Assembly: GCA_002633005.1 (NCBI GenBank)
Contig: NMRA01000100.1
Location: forward strand, 825,822 to 889,821
DNA length: 64,000 nucleotides
Direction of reading: 5' to 3'
DNA from: Phoronis australis
Lineage: Eukaryota > Phoronida > Phoronidae
The notes beneath the pieces were generated by a model that made no database searches, was not told the DNA's origin, and saw nothing but the letters and a program-made list of their open reading frames with translations. Positions 50,998-62,660 of the stretch are shown piece by piece. Numbering within the stretch: the stretch's first letter is position 1; each line of letters begins with the position of its first letter. The position numbers were made by a program, and so were the translations under genes.

Positions 50998-53900
50998 TTA
51001 CTGAACGCATTGCATCGTTTTCATGGCTTTGAAGTAAAGGTAAGAATTGCGTAAAAAATCCATTTTTGGCGCCTAGATTCTCAGCCCGAGAAACTAGTTT
51101 CAAAGCACATTGAAATACATGAAAACAATTCAGGCTGTTGTTTACACAAGTCGCCACGCGATACTGCTACAGCATCGCGTGAAAATGAGATACGGAAGAG
51201 CGACTTTTTGTATTTTTGGTGTCATGGTCACAGTTCATCATTTGCAATGATCGTAGCCGGTTCAAATAAACGTAGTGGACAAAGATATGTAATGACTCGG
51301 TTGTAGTTAACGCCATATACTGTTAATATTCGATTTCATAACAACATCACTAAACAAATATAATTTTGTTGCTTGCATTTCTTTTGCACAAATACATAAT
51401 GACGTTTATGATAACATCAGCAACACCAAATCTCAACAATTATTCATTTCTTTCGTACCTTTTTGTACAACTGGATTAAACTCTAAGTCATGGTATGCCT
51501 TATAAAAAAGACATCCCATTCAACGTTGTTACCATTTTGAACATTTTCCTTATTAGGTGAAATTCGTGGCGAAGTATTTTCCCGTTTGCTATACCGTATC
51601 TTTGTTCAAGCAACCTTCAAGCACGACTTCTTTCAATACACAAAAGGGTCCGTCTTACAAATATCCAAATACTGTATGACAGTGACACAGAATAGCGTAG
51701 CAAAAACACATCATGAAAAACAAATCTCAAGCATTTTCAGAAATTTTTCATAGCTTTCCCTTTTCACCTCCTCCTAATTTTTGTATATATTTTGAGTTAC
51801 GTGTAACAGAACACCTTCATCTCACATGCGATTTTCTACAATTATATAAAGTTACTGGAAAATTCTATCTTGCACTACATAATTAGTTATATAAAAGAAA
51901 TCAAAACAACTCAGTAGAGTTTACCAACAGACTTGACGTGTCACAGGACCTGTTTTAAGTTATCTTCGACGTTGTTTTTCCGTTGATGAATTCGCCGACT
52001 TAATTGCGCTAATACCAGATGGGTAAAATGTCATCGGCAACCATCAAACTAGTTTTAACAGATGAAATTCAACTTTGCACTTGTTAACGATTTCTCTGTC
52101 TGCTACTAGGAGTCATGTGCACGAGTGGTTCGCAAATAAATCGAACCGGCGACTTCTCGTGTAATCCCGAGAGCNCGTGTCGCCAGATATTGAAAGGGGG
52201 TTTTCAGGTATCTTCTCGGGTGGGTATTTGGCTTTCTGTTATCGCCGGTAGTAGCATCATTTGAAATTGTCTAGTATTCATTGACCAATTTTCTCGAATT
52301 CTAGGAATACGAACTAGGCACCCCTTAGAATTATTTCGAAGACTAGAGTAAACTGGCCGTATTGGCGCCATATTGAGTTGACACTGTATGGATATTATGC
52401 TGCATGAGGGACGCCTGTCCGTTCACTTTTCCTGTTCAAATTGAAATGCAAATACATTGGCAACAACTTCAAAGTATTCTGATCCATCTCAGAATGACAT
52501 CTCTAGTTGGTTGATAAACCTCACTTCCAACTTTGCGGAAAATCGAAAATGGCAAAGTATCACTCGGTTCCACATCGTGTCAAGTGGGATTTTTACGAAT
52601 TTCTCCTCAACGGATTTCGATCTTATAGCTACCGGTGGCATCTATGTTACACGTAATGCCCCAATAGCTGTTGAAATCACGCGCAAGTAGGATGCGCTAT
52701 TTAATTGAGCCTTTCACTCCCATGAAATCGGTATGATGGTAGGCCTGACAGGACTCCATTTCCGTTACCAACAAGAACGTCATGAAAACCATCAGCCACT
52801 CAAGAAAATGCCTCTGGCGTTTATTGGTGTTGGCCAATCCTAAAGTTGCGAATTCGAAAATGATGTACGTATGCCTTGCTTGTGACTTGAGTTCGTAATG
52901 GAAAGAATACTATCAGGGTAAGAAGCATTGCGAGACTGATTTGATGAGAGTAAAAGGTTTATTCATTTTCGCCGTTTTTAAGCCAAGTGAACAGGGCGAA
53001 ATGAAGCAACCAGAGTTTACAAACGCCTCCGTCGTACTACAAGTACTGGACTAGCATGCTACACCAAATGCTGTATTCGTTGGCTCGGCAATCACGTGCG
53101 ATCACCACGAGCGATCAGAGCCGAACAACAAATCACGTCACTGGACTGATTACTCCCTCTTTGCGGGTGCCAGGTCTGCTAATTCCCACCCCCTTTTGAG
53201 GGATAGATTTTTCTGCCTCACCCCCTTTTGCGGGGCTGAAGGCAATGCAGTGAGCCTTTTGCAGATACAAAGTGAAAATTTAGGGGCTTTTTGGACACCG
53301 CGCGTGTCCCGCAAAACTTGGTGAAAAAGTACCGCTTACCCGCAATTTTTGGTACACGCCTTCGGGCACCTTGTCAGTATGAGAGACCCCCCCCAGGCGG
53401 TGGGCACACAGATCTGCCATTTGATTTTTGGGTTCGGACGATAAGAGTGCAGATTAGGCGACATAGACGAGCGTTTTCAAGTCAGTTTTTCAGACGACGG
53501 ATCAGACATCCGGTTCACCATCTCAGTTATCGGACAGTATGTGAACGATGTGTAAGTCAGCCCTGCAAGTGTTCGCCACCTGCATACTTCGGAAAACAAT
53601 AGAGTAAAATAGATATTAGTCTTTGAAAGAAGTGTATTGACTTAAGAACCTTCAGAGCACGGAGTTCATATGTACAAACAACTGATGAACGTGATATCAC
53701 ATTAAAAATCTCTGGTACTGCATGACAAATTTGTTCTAGCACACTCATTTTTGACTAAATGGTGAATTCTGCACTTTTCTATTTTTGAATCCATTTAATT
53801 ATCATCTAATAAGCTTTTAATTAACGCCACGTTAAGTCAATATTTTCGTTGATTTCGAATATTGTGATTACGTTAACTGGCAGTAATAACGACGACGAAG

Positions 53901-54784
53901 AGCACTAATTACCATTGCTAATTAGTGTTATAAACACCAAATAATTTCTACTTCCTGTATGAAAATTTGTGTCAGAGCTATGCAAAATCGAGACACTTGG
54001 AATGCGTCGTTTTTTCCGCGAACAAACTAAATTTAGTAAAATTCAATAAAGAAATTTCTGAAGTACTCATGAACGGAGGGTCGAAGGAGGTCAAGGACAC
54101 GCTAAGACAGACCCAGAATCCATCAAATTAATGTGAGGCACTGGGCTGGCCTTCTTTTCTATACGTTGTCAGGTACAAAAGACAGCTTTGCAAAGCACCA
54201 GCTTATCAAATTCCAGAAGCTCAGGTATTTCCTGCTAATTATAAATTACATAAATGGGTGACTTGCTCTACACGATGAAAACCACAAAAATTTTAACTAT
54301 AGAAATAAGATTGTAAATCAGTTGATCGCCAGTTGAGGCAAGTCCAGTGCAAAATTGTTAAATTGGTTTCCTCTCAAATTAATCTTCCATCTCGACAACA
54401 ACTGATGCTACAGCTGTGGGTTCAAAGACGAGCGAATATTAATGGTAGTGCTTTTTCAAAGGCGACACGTCATGTAAATAGAAGTTTAGTGGACGCGATA
54501 TTAACAACACTTATTGTTAAACAGTCTTTTGACCAGTGCGAATTTGCTATAGATCAAAACGTAATTCAAAATTGATATTCACTTTCTGTTTAGTTTCCTC
54601 AGGGATAATTTGCAACTCGTAGCTGAGGAATCTGGTCCCCGCGACTACGTGGAGTTGTCACCGTGGATTGGAAGCATTTTCGTCCCGTGTGTGGAGTTAA
54701 GGGCGGGATTTTACGGCGAGTTTGGCGATAGTTGACCCGGGACTGGAGTTTAGAGGATCCTAGCTTAAATTTAGAGGCACCACC

Positions 54785-54871
54785 ATGGAAGCTTTCCCAC
54801 TCCTAGAGTCATCGGCCATTCTATCGGCGCCCGGGTGCAACGACAGAAAAATCTACAATATTAATTTTTAA
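54785..54871 (+). other. 28-codon ORF in strong Kozak context, unsupported
   Basis: CACCACCATGG gives a near-ideal start context in a locally GC-rich segment (54.63-54.84 kb). The frame stops after 28 codons (MEAFPLLESSAILS...). No homologue is recognised and no good splice donor is seen in frame; it could be a first exon, a small peptide or chance. Confidence 0.2.
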
Positions 54872-57117
54872 CGCACGGGAGTTTGGAAAGATTTTGAATA
54901 ATTAATTAGTGTTTCAATTTGTTTTGAGAAGTTTTAACAAAAAAATAAATTAGAAATGGCCTTTTCACGTCTGCCACAAGTTTGCCGAGAAGTTCGCAGC
55001 GCACTCTTCGTGCGTTTCTCGTGTGGTGGAAATTTCAGCATGTAGTTTCTAATGGAAATGTTTATCCCAATGTTTTCTACTTAAAACGTGCTTTCCATCC
55101 ATGGTACTTGTTTCGACAAAAATTGTACGTTATCACAGATTTCGTCGCTCCGGAAGTTTGTCCTCATTTTTGCAGCTATTGATGGCGAGAGAAATTTACA
55201 ATCACTACACATGAAGTTATGGTTGATTTTGATGGGAGATTTTGTTTACAAGTTGCCCGTACGCGGTATATACAAGTAGTTTGAGCTAATTATCAAAGCA
55301 CGCGAATGGTCGACGGATAATGGAGACGACAGCAGTTTTTCTGCATAACACTTGGTGTACCTGCCGCTTAACAGATGTGATAAGGAGTTTTACAGACTCA
55401 CATTCGTGTATACACAAACATTAATCAGTTCTACACGCACAAGCAAGGCATTGGCCAGACCTCTCGTGCGCCAAATATACTTCTAGTTACTAAAACCTTT
55501 CATGAGCAGATCTCGGCCTAGGGACCCAGTATTCGAGAACAACACGAGAAGGCACTGGATTCGAATACTAGGTTCATCGCAAGAAAGCGTCGACAGAAGG
55601 CTGATGAGAACACCTCTCAAAAAATGGGCTGGGACTCAACAGTGCCGATTTTGAATTAATTGTGCAGAAATGATTTACACTTGTCTCTATGAATCTGGGA
55701 TGTGTCGCAAAAAACTTAAAGCTTACCCACTGGATAAGTCAGATTGTTGCATGACATCAAAAATTTGTTCAACAATGTCACCTAGACACTCGTTAGCGTG
55801 TCGGCAGTGTTGTTATCCACTACATGTTTTTATGCGACCGGTCCCTGCAATACGAACATACAGTTCTCATTCCAGGGTTATAAAAAGTGCATCTCTGATC
55901 AATCATAATGAAGTTCTCGTATTCTACACCGGAAGTGCGTAGAATGTACATCAGTACACTATAGCTATGTTCGCAATGAAAGATATCCAGGCTAGAAACA
56001 CTATTGTGAGGTTCGTTCTCATGTAAACAATGACTCCGCACACTTTGCTAAATTATGTTGTCACGGTTGCAGATACGGATGTTTATTTTCATGACAACCA
56101 GTGACTACTAATGAACGTCTCAAAAGTTTACAACCGCATGTCGGTGCGTCCGGCATATTAGTCCCGATGAAAAGCAAACATCCTCACTTGAATTGACATG
56201 GCAACTCTACATTGGACGGGTGATAAACTTCAGTTAACCGTTTATTTCAACGAATAATACAAGGAGTGATTCATATTGCCGCCTGCTAATCGAGTGAAAA
56301 CGTTATATGCCGTCAAATTAACAAACATACAAACAATAAACATAAAGAAGATCATTAGAGACAGATATCAAAATCACGTTAGTGATGTCAGGTGCAAGAT
56401 GTAAATCTACGTGGATCAAGTTGATTGGTTGAGAAATTACTCTGAAAACAAGGCAAATAAAGCAGCAAAAATTCCTGAAACCATATCTCGTATTAGGCTG
56501 GTGGCCAACTTACATGACAATTCCGTTCCCTCGCACCTTTAACCGCCTGTGAATTCACACCCGTCGTACAAGCTTGTCGAAATATACCATGCCATCGGAG
56601 CTGCCGCTCACATTTTCTATCATCAAAAAACTTCAAAGCACACACGCTTATAAATCTCGACGATTTGGCCTTCCAATTAGAGTCGGGAATTGGCAAAAGT
56701 TACCGCTACTTCAGATATATGATGAAAAGATCCGATTCGTTCGAAGGAACATTAATGATTTGCAGATCTTATAAATGAGCAGCTATCGGCAGATGAAATC
56801 GGGAAGTGAGATGATTCTAATTTTACCATGACGCAACAGTTGCAGAAATAAATTTGTTGGAGACTCTGATTATTTTATTCTGGCGCAGCATTGTTCAACA
56901 GAATAACTTCTCACGTTAGTGAGGAATTAGAGAACTGAAGAATGTTTTACCAAAGAAAGCATCTTTTGACAAGAGAATAAGTAAATTTTGGATTTCGGCA
57001 AATAATCAGACCAGAAGAGGCAGGACGTTTTGGTCACAATACAAGTCCAGTAAAGATGGGTTCTGTTTTTTTCAGTTCGTAATGATTCATTTTAATATGA
57101 AACAGTGCAGAAAAAAA

Positions 57118-57265
57118 CAGTGACGGTTTTATAGGGAGGCCAAGGGGGCCATGGCACCCAGTTCTATTTGGCAGATCGGGGGTGCAAATGTCTGCAGGGT
57201 AAAATACTGGCCAATACTCTGCCCTGCCCCCCCCCCCCCGACTCAAAATCCTGTATCTGCCCCTG
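57118..57265. mobile_element. Short GC-rich TIR element, copy 1 (hAT-like ends)
   Basis: Starts CAGTGACGG and ends ATCTGCCCCTG (reverse complement CAGGGGCAGAT). Ends of the CAGNGGCGGAT type with a purine/pyrimidine-biased core of GGGGG/CCCCC tracts are typical of short hAT-like nonautonomous repeats common in animal genomes. No clear target duplication. Confidence 0.45.
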
Positions 57266-58178
57266 AAAACTGTCATGTCAAAACTAAGTACATATCTTAC
57301 GATTACAATACAATTAATATTCAGTAAAAACCCACTTGCAGACATATTTTCGGGTGGATCAGAATCTTTTTGTAGTTTCGAACTCCCAAAGAACACCCTG
57401 TTGTAATTACATCGGAAAAGCATCCTTCCGAATGGAATTTCATCGGAAGAGTAGTGATACTGTCAACTGTCTAAACGACAGTCTCTATGGCCACTTTTGT
57501 ACGTCGTCACTAATTTGTAAACTGAACAACTCTCAAGATCCGCCAGACAGGAATCAAGAGTAGCACTTACCGGTCCTTCAAATTTGTCAACAGTCCTGAA
57601 AAAGTCATATCTTAAATACAACAAGTCTTTCCCGTCAACTCCTTAGCCTGTCTGACATTTGTCACCCAGGGGGGGTGCTCGGCTATCTTTGGGGGTGCAG
57701 CTGAAAAATTAAGACACCCACACAATGAAAGAGTGGACTTGAAAAAGCGACCCATTAAGGTTGCTTCCATGAAATTGTCATCCTTTCCCAGGGTTCTGTT
57801 CCAAAAACTCTACCCTTTGATTTAATACCAACCTAACCCCTACACAGAGATTACTGGACAGTTGTCAAAATAAGAACACTTCTGTTTACAACCACTTTTA
57901 AAAGAGAAGATAACATTAAAAAACCTTTTAGATTTGAATGGTTGGACAGGGTACAAAATTCCCAGTGTGTACCTTAGCAGTGAATCACATCAAAAAGGTA
58001 CCATTTTGTGAGGTATTAAAGTGGAACTTGCAGCTAATTTCTTATTTCTGTGATTGCTTGGCCAAATTAGTTAGAAACACAACATACATCGAAGATGTGA
58101 ATATGAAGTAGGTTGTAAATTGCCAAATATTTTTAGGAAGAGTTTTGTGTCGAAAATGATCCAGTGTAAATCAGTGAA

Positions 58179-58297
58179 CAGGGGCGGATCCAGGATTNCC
58201 TTCAGACATTCTCACCCCCGAACTACCAAATGGAATCTGGGAGAATTTTAGAGGGGGAGGGCATTGCCCCCTTGGCCCCCCTCTAAATCCGCCACTG
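58179..58297. mobile_element. Short GC-rich TIR element, copy 2 (hAT-like ends)
   Basis: CAGGGGCGGATCC at the left and AATCCGCCACTG at the right are inverted repeats, with GTGAAC directly repeated at both junctions (58174-58179 and 58298-58303, one base shared with the element). The core is GGGGGAGGGCATTGCCCCC-like. A single N lies at 58198. Confidence 0.6.
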
Positions 58298-59718
58298 GTG
58301 AACCATGTCCAATAAGTGTCATGATGTGGTGCTGGGGAATAACACTACATGCTGCAGGCCATGTGAGCATAGGTCATTACTGCAAAGGAAACCTATTTGT
58401 AGATTTTTTTTGTTTTCACATTTACAAGTTGTCAATAAATAGAACTGCATAGATTACTTTCAAATAGCAGAACCCTGCTATACATTACTTTAAATTGGAG
58501 AGACACACCCTTTCCTTGGAAATTTGTCCAAAACATCACCGCTTTAAATGAAACTGGTCTCAGCAGCATATCCTCTATACCGCTTTTGTAGGAGTAACGC
58601 ATGTTTCCCCAACAGTCAACCTTTAGTCAACCTGTGACCTGTACCTGGCTCGCATTTCACATCAGGATGCCACCCATGGGCACCTGTAAATATTGTCCCT
58701 GCCCTATTAATACATACCCCACAGTGCAGAGCACTATTCCGAATGTCTAGTGCACATTTGGGAATTAAAATGATGGTAAAATTTCACAATACACATGTAC
58801 ATGATATTTAGGTGGATCTGAAACGAGTTTACTTGCACTTTTTAAAAAGATGCAAAATCAACTCTTGAGATATTTATGCACCTAAGGTAAGGAGGCACTG
58901 TACAGTTCTCACTGGGTTTTGTCTGGCAGTACACACATCACTGGACTTGCCACCTGTTTTCCACTCTGTCCAAAACTATGAACAAAACAAAATGCTGTGA
59001 CTCATACCGCAAGCGCCACACATGACCACAGAAACTTTAATCTGTCTCGTGTTGTTGGCCCTTTCATTTTTGCCGAAAAAGGAAGCATAGCTCTAAAAAA
59101 AAATGAAAAAACGCAAAATCAAATTTTAGCCTAAAACTGGAGTTTCCTGCAGAAAGTCAGATCCAAATATATGCCCAGATGTTTATCTGGAAATGACAAA
59201 TATATGTTCAGGTGTGTCAGTACTGTAGCCGGTGTTCAAACTGAAACCAAGACAGTCTATGCAAGAAGTTTATTTTTGAAAATTTACCTCATTTACAGTT
59301 TTAGTGTACATTCCCTATAAAACTGGGGGGGGGGGGGNAAGGATTCAACCATGCATAGTTTCTCAAATGTATGCCCTGGGCCTGTCTGTAGAAAACTCCA
59401 GTACTTGTCCTAAAATATTACCTGTAATTTGAGACATTATGCATATTAGTGGGAATCCAACAAGTTAATGCTGGCTTAATCTTCAAGACTTTCTTTAATG
59501 GTTAAGAAAAAGTTTAACTGGTCAACATCCATTTACTTCGTTTTTCAAACCTTTTTAGTTTCAGACTCTGTACTTCATACCATATATCTCAGTCTACAAA
59601 GTTTTAACAATTTGCGAAATCAAAGATGAAGCTTGTAAACATTCATCATAGTGTTTCTCCTACTATGTTTGTTTACATAGTTGCCATGTTCTTTCTGTAT
59701 ATATTCTTCAATACCTCT

Positions 59719-59831
59719 CTTCATTAAAGACACGACTAGACTTTTTGTTAGCGAAAGGAGACTGTTTCATAATTACGAACATATCAGTATCAAGCTCGCA
59801 AACAAAAAGTCTAGTCGTGTCTTTAATGAAG
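59719..59831. repeat. Near-perfect hairpin: 36-bp arms, 41-base loop
   Basis: Arms 59719-59754 and 59796-59831 match over 31 bases exactly, then one mismatch, then four more matches. The left arm abuts CAATACCTCT (59709-59718), which is directly repeated at 59851-59860. This suggests a recent inverted duplication, a tiny foldback insertion or a hairpin RNA precursor. Confidence 0.85.
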
Positions 59832-59983
59832 GGCTACTACCAAATTATACCAATACCTCTGTGTAGATAATTCTCTACACAAGTACTTTTTATCAGTAAC
59901 CAGCATCTGTGCTGTTTTCTTTTCAAATAAACGTTTTACTTACTAACTAACTTTTATACCGATTGTATGCTAAAAAGCCGATG

Positions 59984-59989
59984 TTTATT
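59984..59989 (-). terminator. Candidate poly(A) signal for CSKMT
   Basis: AATAAA on the minus strand, about 360 bases past the CSKMT stop. A plausible 3' end, but such hexamers are common in AT-rich sequence and no cDNA evidence is available. Confidence 0.3.
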
Positions 59990-60344
59990 TTGATCTAAGT
60001 TCCTAAAACTAATCGAATGTGACGAAGCTTGCAACACTCGAGCTGATTGAGGTCACAGCTGAAGGTGATTATTACCGGGAAAAATGAGAACAAAAATAAA
60101 AAAAATAAAAGGTGGATTATATCAACTAAGAATTTTGTATGCCTGCTACATGACATACACAATTACAATACAGAGATAATGAGACCACGTCAAAATTTCA
60201 AACTTCAGTTAGATTCGATCACCTGCAACTGTTCATTAGTAAAAAGACGCACAGGTCAAAGGAAACGAGTACATGTTGTAAAATAAGGCAACAATATTTC
60301 ATACTTCAGTAAGGTATAAGAAGTTAAATTGAAGCACATCATTT

Positions 60345-60985
60345 TTATGTCAATTTTTTAATGATAAACATAAAATACTCAGCACTAAAATACGTCCCCA
60401 GTTCTTTAAAACTAACACTCACTTTGGAACAGTTCAAAGTCTCTTCAACAAACAAAAGTCTACTTTCCGGATCTTCATCAGTAAATTGCACAATACTTCC
60501 ACTATGTACCAAGACTCTATAGGCTTCCTCCAGAGCTCTTTTCCCATTTCTCACACCAAATTCTTTATCGCGCATCACTGCGTCCAGTGTCCCTTTATCC
60601 AATACCAAATCAAAACAGCTGTCCGCAAACAGTAACGAGGTTACATCACAGACTCGGAATTGCATTGTGGACATGGCATGGGACAGGTCATTCGTAGCCA
60701 ACTTTAAATGCCTTTGTTTCATTTTTTGAATTGCCGTTTTTGAGAAATCCACACAGGTGATATCCACAGGTGTAGTCTTATCACCATACAACCCCATGCT
60801 GATATCGGACAGCCCACACCCGAAGTCTAAAATCTTACACGGACTGGTGCCAAGATCGGTTATCAATGGTTTAACGAATGCTTTCAGTTGTTTGTAACTC
60901 AAGAACCAGTCTTCCGTGTCACCTTGTAATCCAGCATAGTGTGTTTCCCAGGCAGACTGCTTACTAAGGTTGTGAATGAGTTGAC
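60345..60985 (-). CDS. CSKMT: Citrate synthase lysine methyltransferase (CSKMT/METTL12-like), exon 2
   Basis: Main exon (641 bp, residues 19-231 of a 231-residue model; human CSKMT is of similar size). A seven-beta-strand SAM-dependent methyltransferase: motif I ILDFGCG (about 70-76), acidic post-I residue in CVDFS (Asp98), DKGTLDA (148-154, the DKGT signature of the METTL12/METTL13/EEF1AKMT group) and QFTDEDP (185-191) before a C-terminal ELGTYF-type strand. The match to vertebrate CSKMT is clearest over the QF-DEDP and C-terminal segments. Known role: mitochondrial trimethylation of citrate synthase on a lysine near its active site, using SAM. The open frame runs upstream of 60985 into a pyrimidine-rich intron end (TTTTTATAG acceptor), so the hydrophobic leader seen there is intronic, not a signal peptide. 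Splicing to the small exon at 62567-62621 supplies a start and targeting sequence. Stop TAA at 60345-60347. Confidence 0.86.
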
Positions 60986-62566
60986 CTATAAAAAGAGTGA
61001 AAAAGAATATTAAAAGATAATTGTCAAGGCTATAATCAGGTACCAAAGACAGCAATGTCTCAATAAGGGTTAACTGTTTTTCTACAAAAAGTAATAAATA
61101 AATTCTAAAAAATGTAACAAATTCTCTTGATATTTCAACACAATGGCATGATGTTTCGGCCAGTCATTTCTCTGGCCATCTTCAGGTGATTTTTACAAGA
61201 ATGAGCATAGGTGTGTAGTACTCTGCTGATGATCAGCCATGGTGATGAGCTCTTTTCAGCACACTGAACTGTTGTCCTTTTGGTTGTCAGTCCAGCACTC
61301 TCTCTGCTAGAATGATTTAATTAATCATACGGTGCAGATTGCAAAGACTAGTTTGTTTAAATGTTTAGATTTAACGACATCAACTATGCAAATGTTTTAC
61401 CCATTAACATATGCTCCACAAGCATTTTCAATATGGCGGGTGCTCGCCTGCTCGAGAGTGCTCAATTCTGAACAACTTTTAGCAAGTTAGCATTCGTGAA
61501 CAGAGGCAAGCGCTCGCAATCACACGAAGTGCTTACATGACAAGACTGTTGGAAGTAACTGTAAAAAATTTGGTACATCAATAAATAATTTAATTTGCAT
61601 AATCTTTATATTGATTACAGGGGCCTTTCTTCATTTTCTGAAGCAACCACACACACTGTCGTTCAATAATGAGCTCTGACATTAGGCGGGCACTTGCTCT
61701 CATTTTACACAGGCTCTATTCAACAAGCCTCAAGTATTTTTCTGGAAAATTCACATCATTAGAAAGCAGAAGAAATTTTCTACCAGGATAGAACACTTNG
61801 GGACATGCCAAATACAAGCAGTCATTCACTAGTGCCATAGCTGGGTCGGATTAGTGATCTGGAACTGGAAAACTGACTGTACTTCTAGCAACGCAACTTT
61901 GATGGTTCAAACAGTGTGAGGCGTAATTTACCAAAAATCTTTCAGCATATATCAGCCCCATTAGATGCCAGATGGTCACCATCTGAGCCAATTACTTCAC
62001 CGACCCAGTCTTGACGGTGGTACTGTCTACACATGCTAGTGTAGTCACACACTCTGAGAGGAATATTCAAGGTTGCAATAGTACAAAAGACTGGGGAGAG
62101 TAGGGGGGGGGGAGGGGGGGACATCAATGTCTTCACTGCAGCGACACACAACACACTCTCCACAAACTGTGCTCCGTCAAAAGCAAAACAATACGTGATC
62201 GAATAATCGGAAGTACTATTCAGTCAAAAAAATACGCAAGTACATTCTCGGAGAACACTGCCCTACACTGCACTTTATGTTATATGAGAACCCACACACT
62301 TCTATCGTTTCTTTTCTGGCAATACTTTCTTGAGTGGGTCAAGACTTTAAATGTGGAAATCCGGCAACACATTGTTTTCATAGAAGGCGCCATGTTAAGA
62401 AATTTCACATTTTATCTTCAACACCAAAAACCACGGAAGTAATCAAAACGTGTCTTTATCATTTCTTCTTTACAAAAGATACCCCATTGTATCCGCAGAT
62501 TGCAAGTATTCCGTGAGTCAATACTATCAAGGAACTTTCAAGGCAAATAGATGGATTTTTTCACAC
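60986..62566 (-). other. CSKMT intron, with a dispersed-repeat fragment
   Basis: 1,581-bp GT-AG intron of the CSKMT model. It includes a conserved-looking repeat at 61.14-61.20 kb (GATGTTTCGGCCAG ... CTGGCCATCTTCAGG), a single N at 61799 and a nearly uninterrupted G tract at about 62.10 kb. The minus-strand open frame at 61942-62163 has a proline run from the G tract and no recognisable domain. Confidence 0.6.
61140..61195 (-). repeat. Dispersed-repeat fragment (GAAGATGGCCAG...CTGGCCGAAACATC)
   Basis: The minus strand reads CTGAAGATGGCCAGAGAAAT, then GACTGGCCGAAACATC, with a 6-bp GGCCAG/CTGGCC stem. Similar 'GAAGATG...GGCCGAAAC' tails are, to my recollection, common in animal retroelement-derived repeats. 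Family not determined. Confidence 0.35.
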
Positions 62567-62621
62567 TTTTTAGGGAACGAGAAATTAGCGCCCTCTGTGG
62601 AAGACGTATCATTTCCGCCAT
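62567..62621 (-). CDS. CSKMT: CSKMT exon 1: start codon and mitochondrial presequence
   Basis: Small coding exon too short to stand out as an open frame. ATG at 62621-62619, then 18 codons reading MAEMIRLPQRALISRSLK plus one base, up to a GTGTGA donor at 62566. The carried A joins GT at the exon 2 acceptor to make Ser19, so the phase fits exactly and the joined CDS is 696 bp with no stop. The peptide is rich in Arg/Lys, Ser and Leu; its only acidic residue is Glu3. It can form an amphipathic helix, as expected for a mitochondrial targeting sequence and for CSKMT's matrix location. Without splicing the frame stops nine codons later. The donor is only fair by consensus, so another exon 1 is possible. 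The start lies 39 bp from the divergent DCAF5 start. Confidence 0.7.
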
Positions 62622-62640
62622 GATCAAAACAACTGGTTGA
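62620..62640 (+). other. Short upstream ORF ahead of DCAF5
   Basis: ATG, five more codons and a stop (ATG ... GGT TGA), ending 20 bases before the DCAF5 ATG. Its ATG overlaps the CSKMT start codon in antisense. It would matter only if DCAF5 transcription starts left of 62620, which cannot be told from sequence. Confidence 0.4.
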
Positions 62641-62660
62641 GCAGTTTCGAAGGACGCAAA

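Larger units (their letters stand above)
43000..60344. other. Gene-poor, repeat-rich intergenic interval
   Basis: Between the 5' end of the KIF26-like gene and the 3' end of CSKMT. Apart from the repeats listed separately, it holds only open frames of up to 155 codons, none with a recognisable domain or convincing splice context. The region 46.28-46.55 kb is unusually GC-rich and could be a CpG island or decayed element. Upstream noncoding exon(s) and the promoter of the KIF26-like gene should lie in its left part, but I cannot place them. Single N bases at 52175, 58198 and 59338. Confidence 0.5.

Noticed and set aside
53291-53602. 103-codon plus-strand Arg/Pro-rich frame
   Set aside because: Composition driven by local GC content and C tracts; no domain, no splice context.
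60986-61055. Hydrophobic N-terminus (LLIFFFTLFIG) on the CSKMT frame
   Set aside because: It is the translated polypyrimidine tract and acceptor of the intron, not a membrane anchor.
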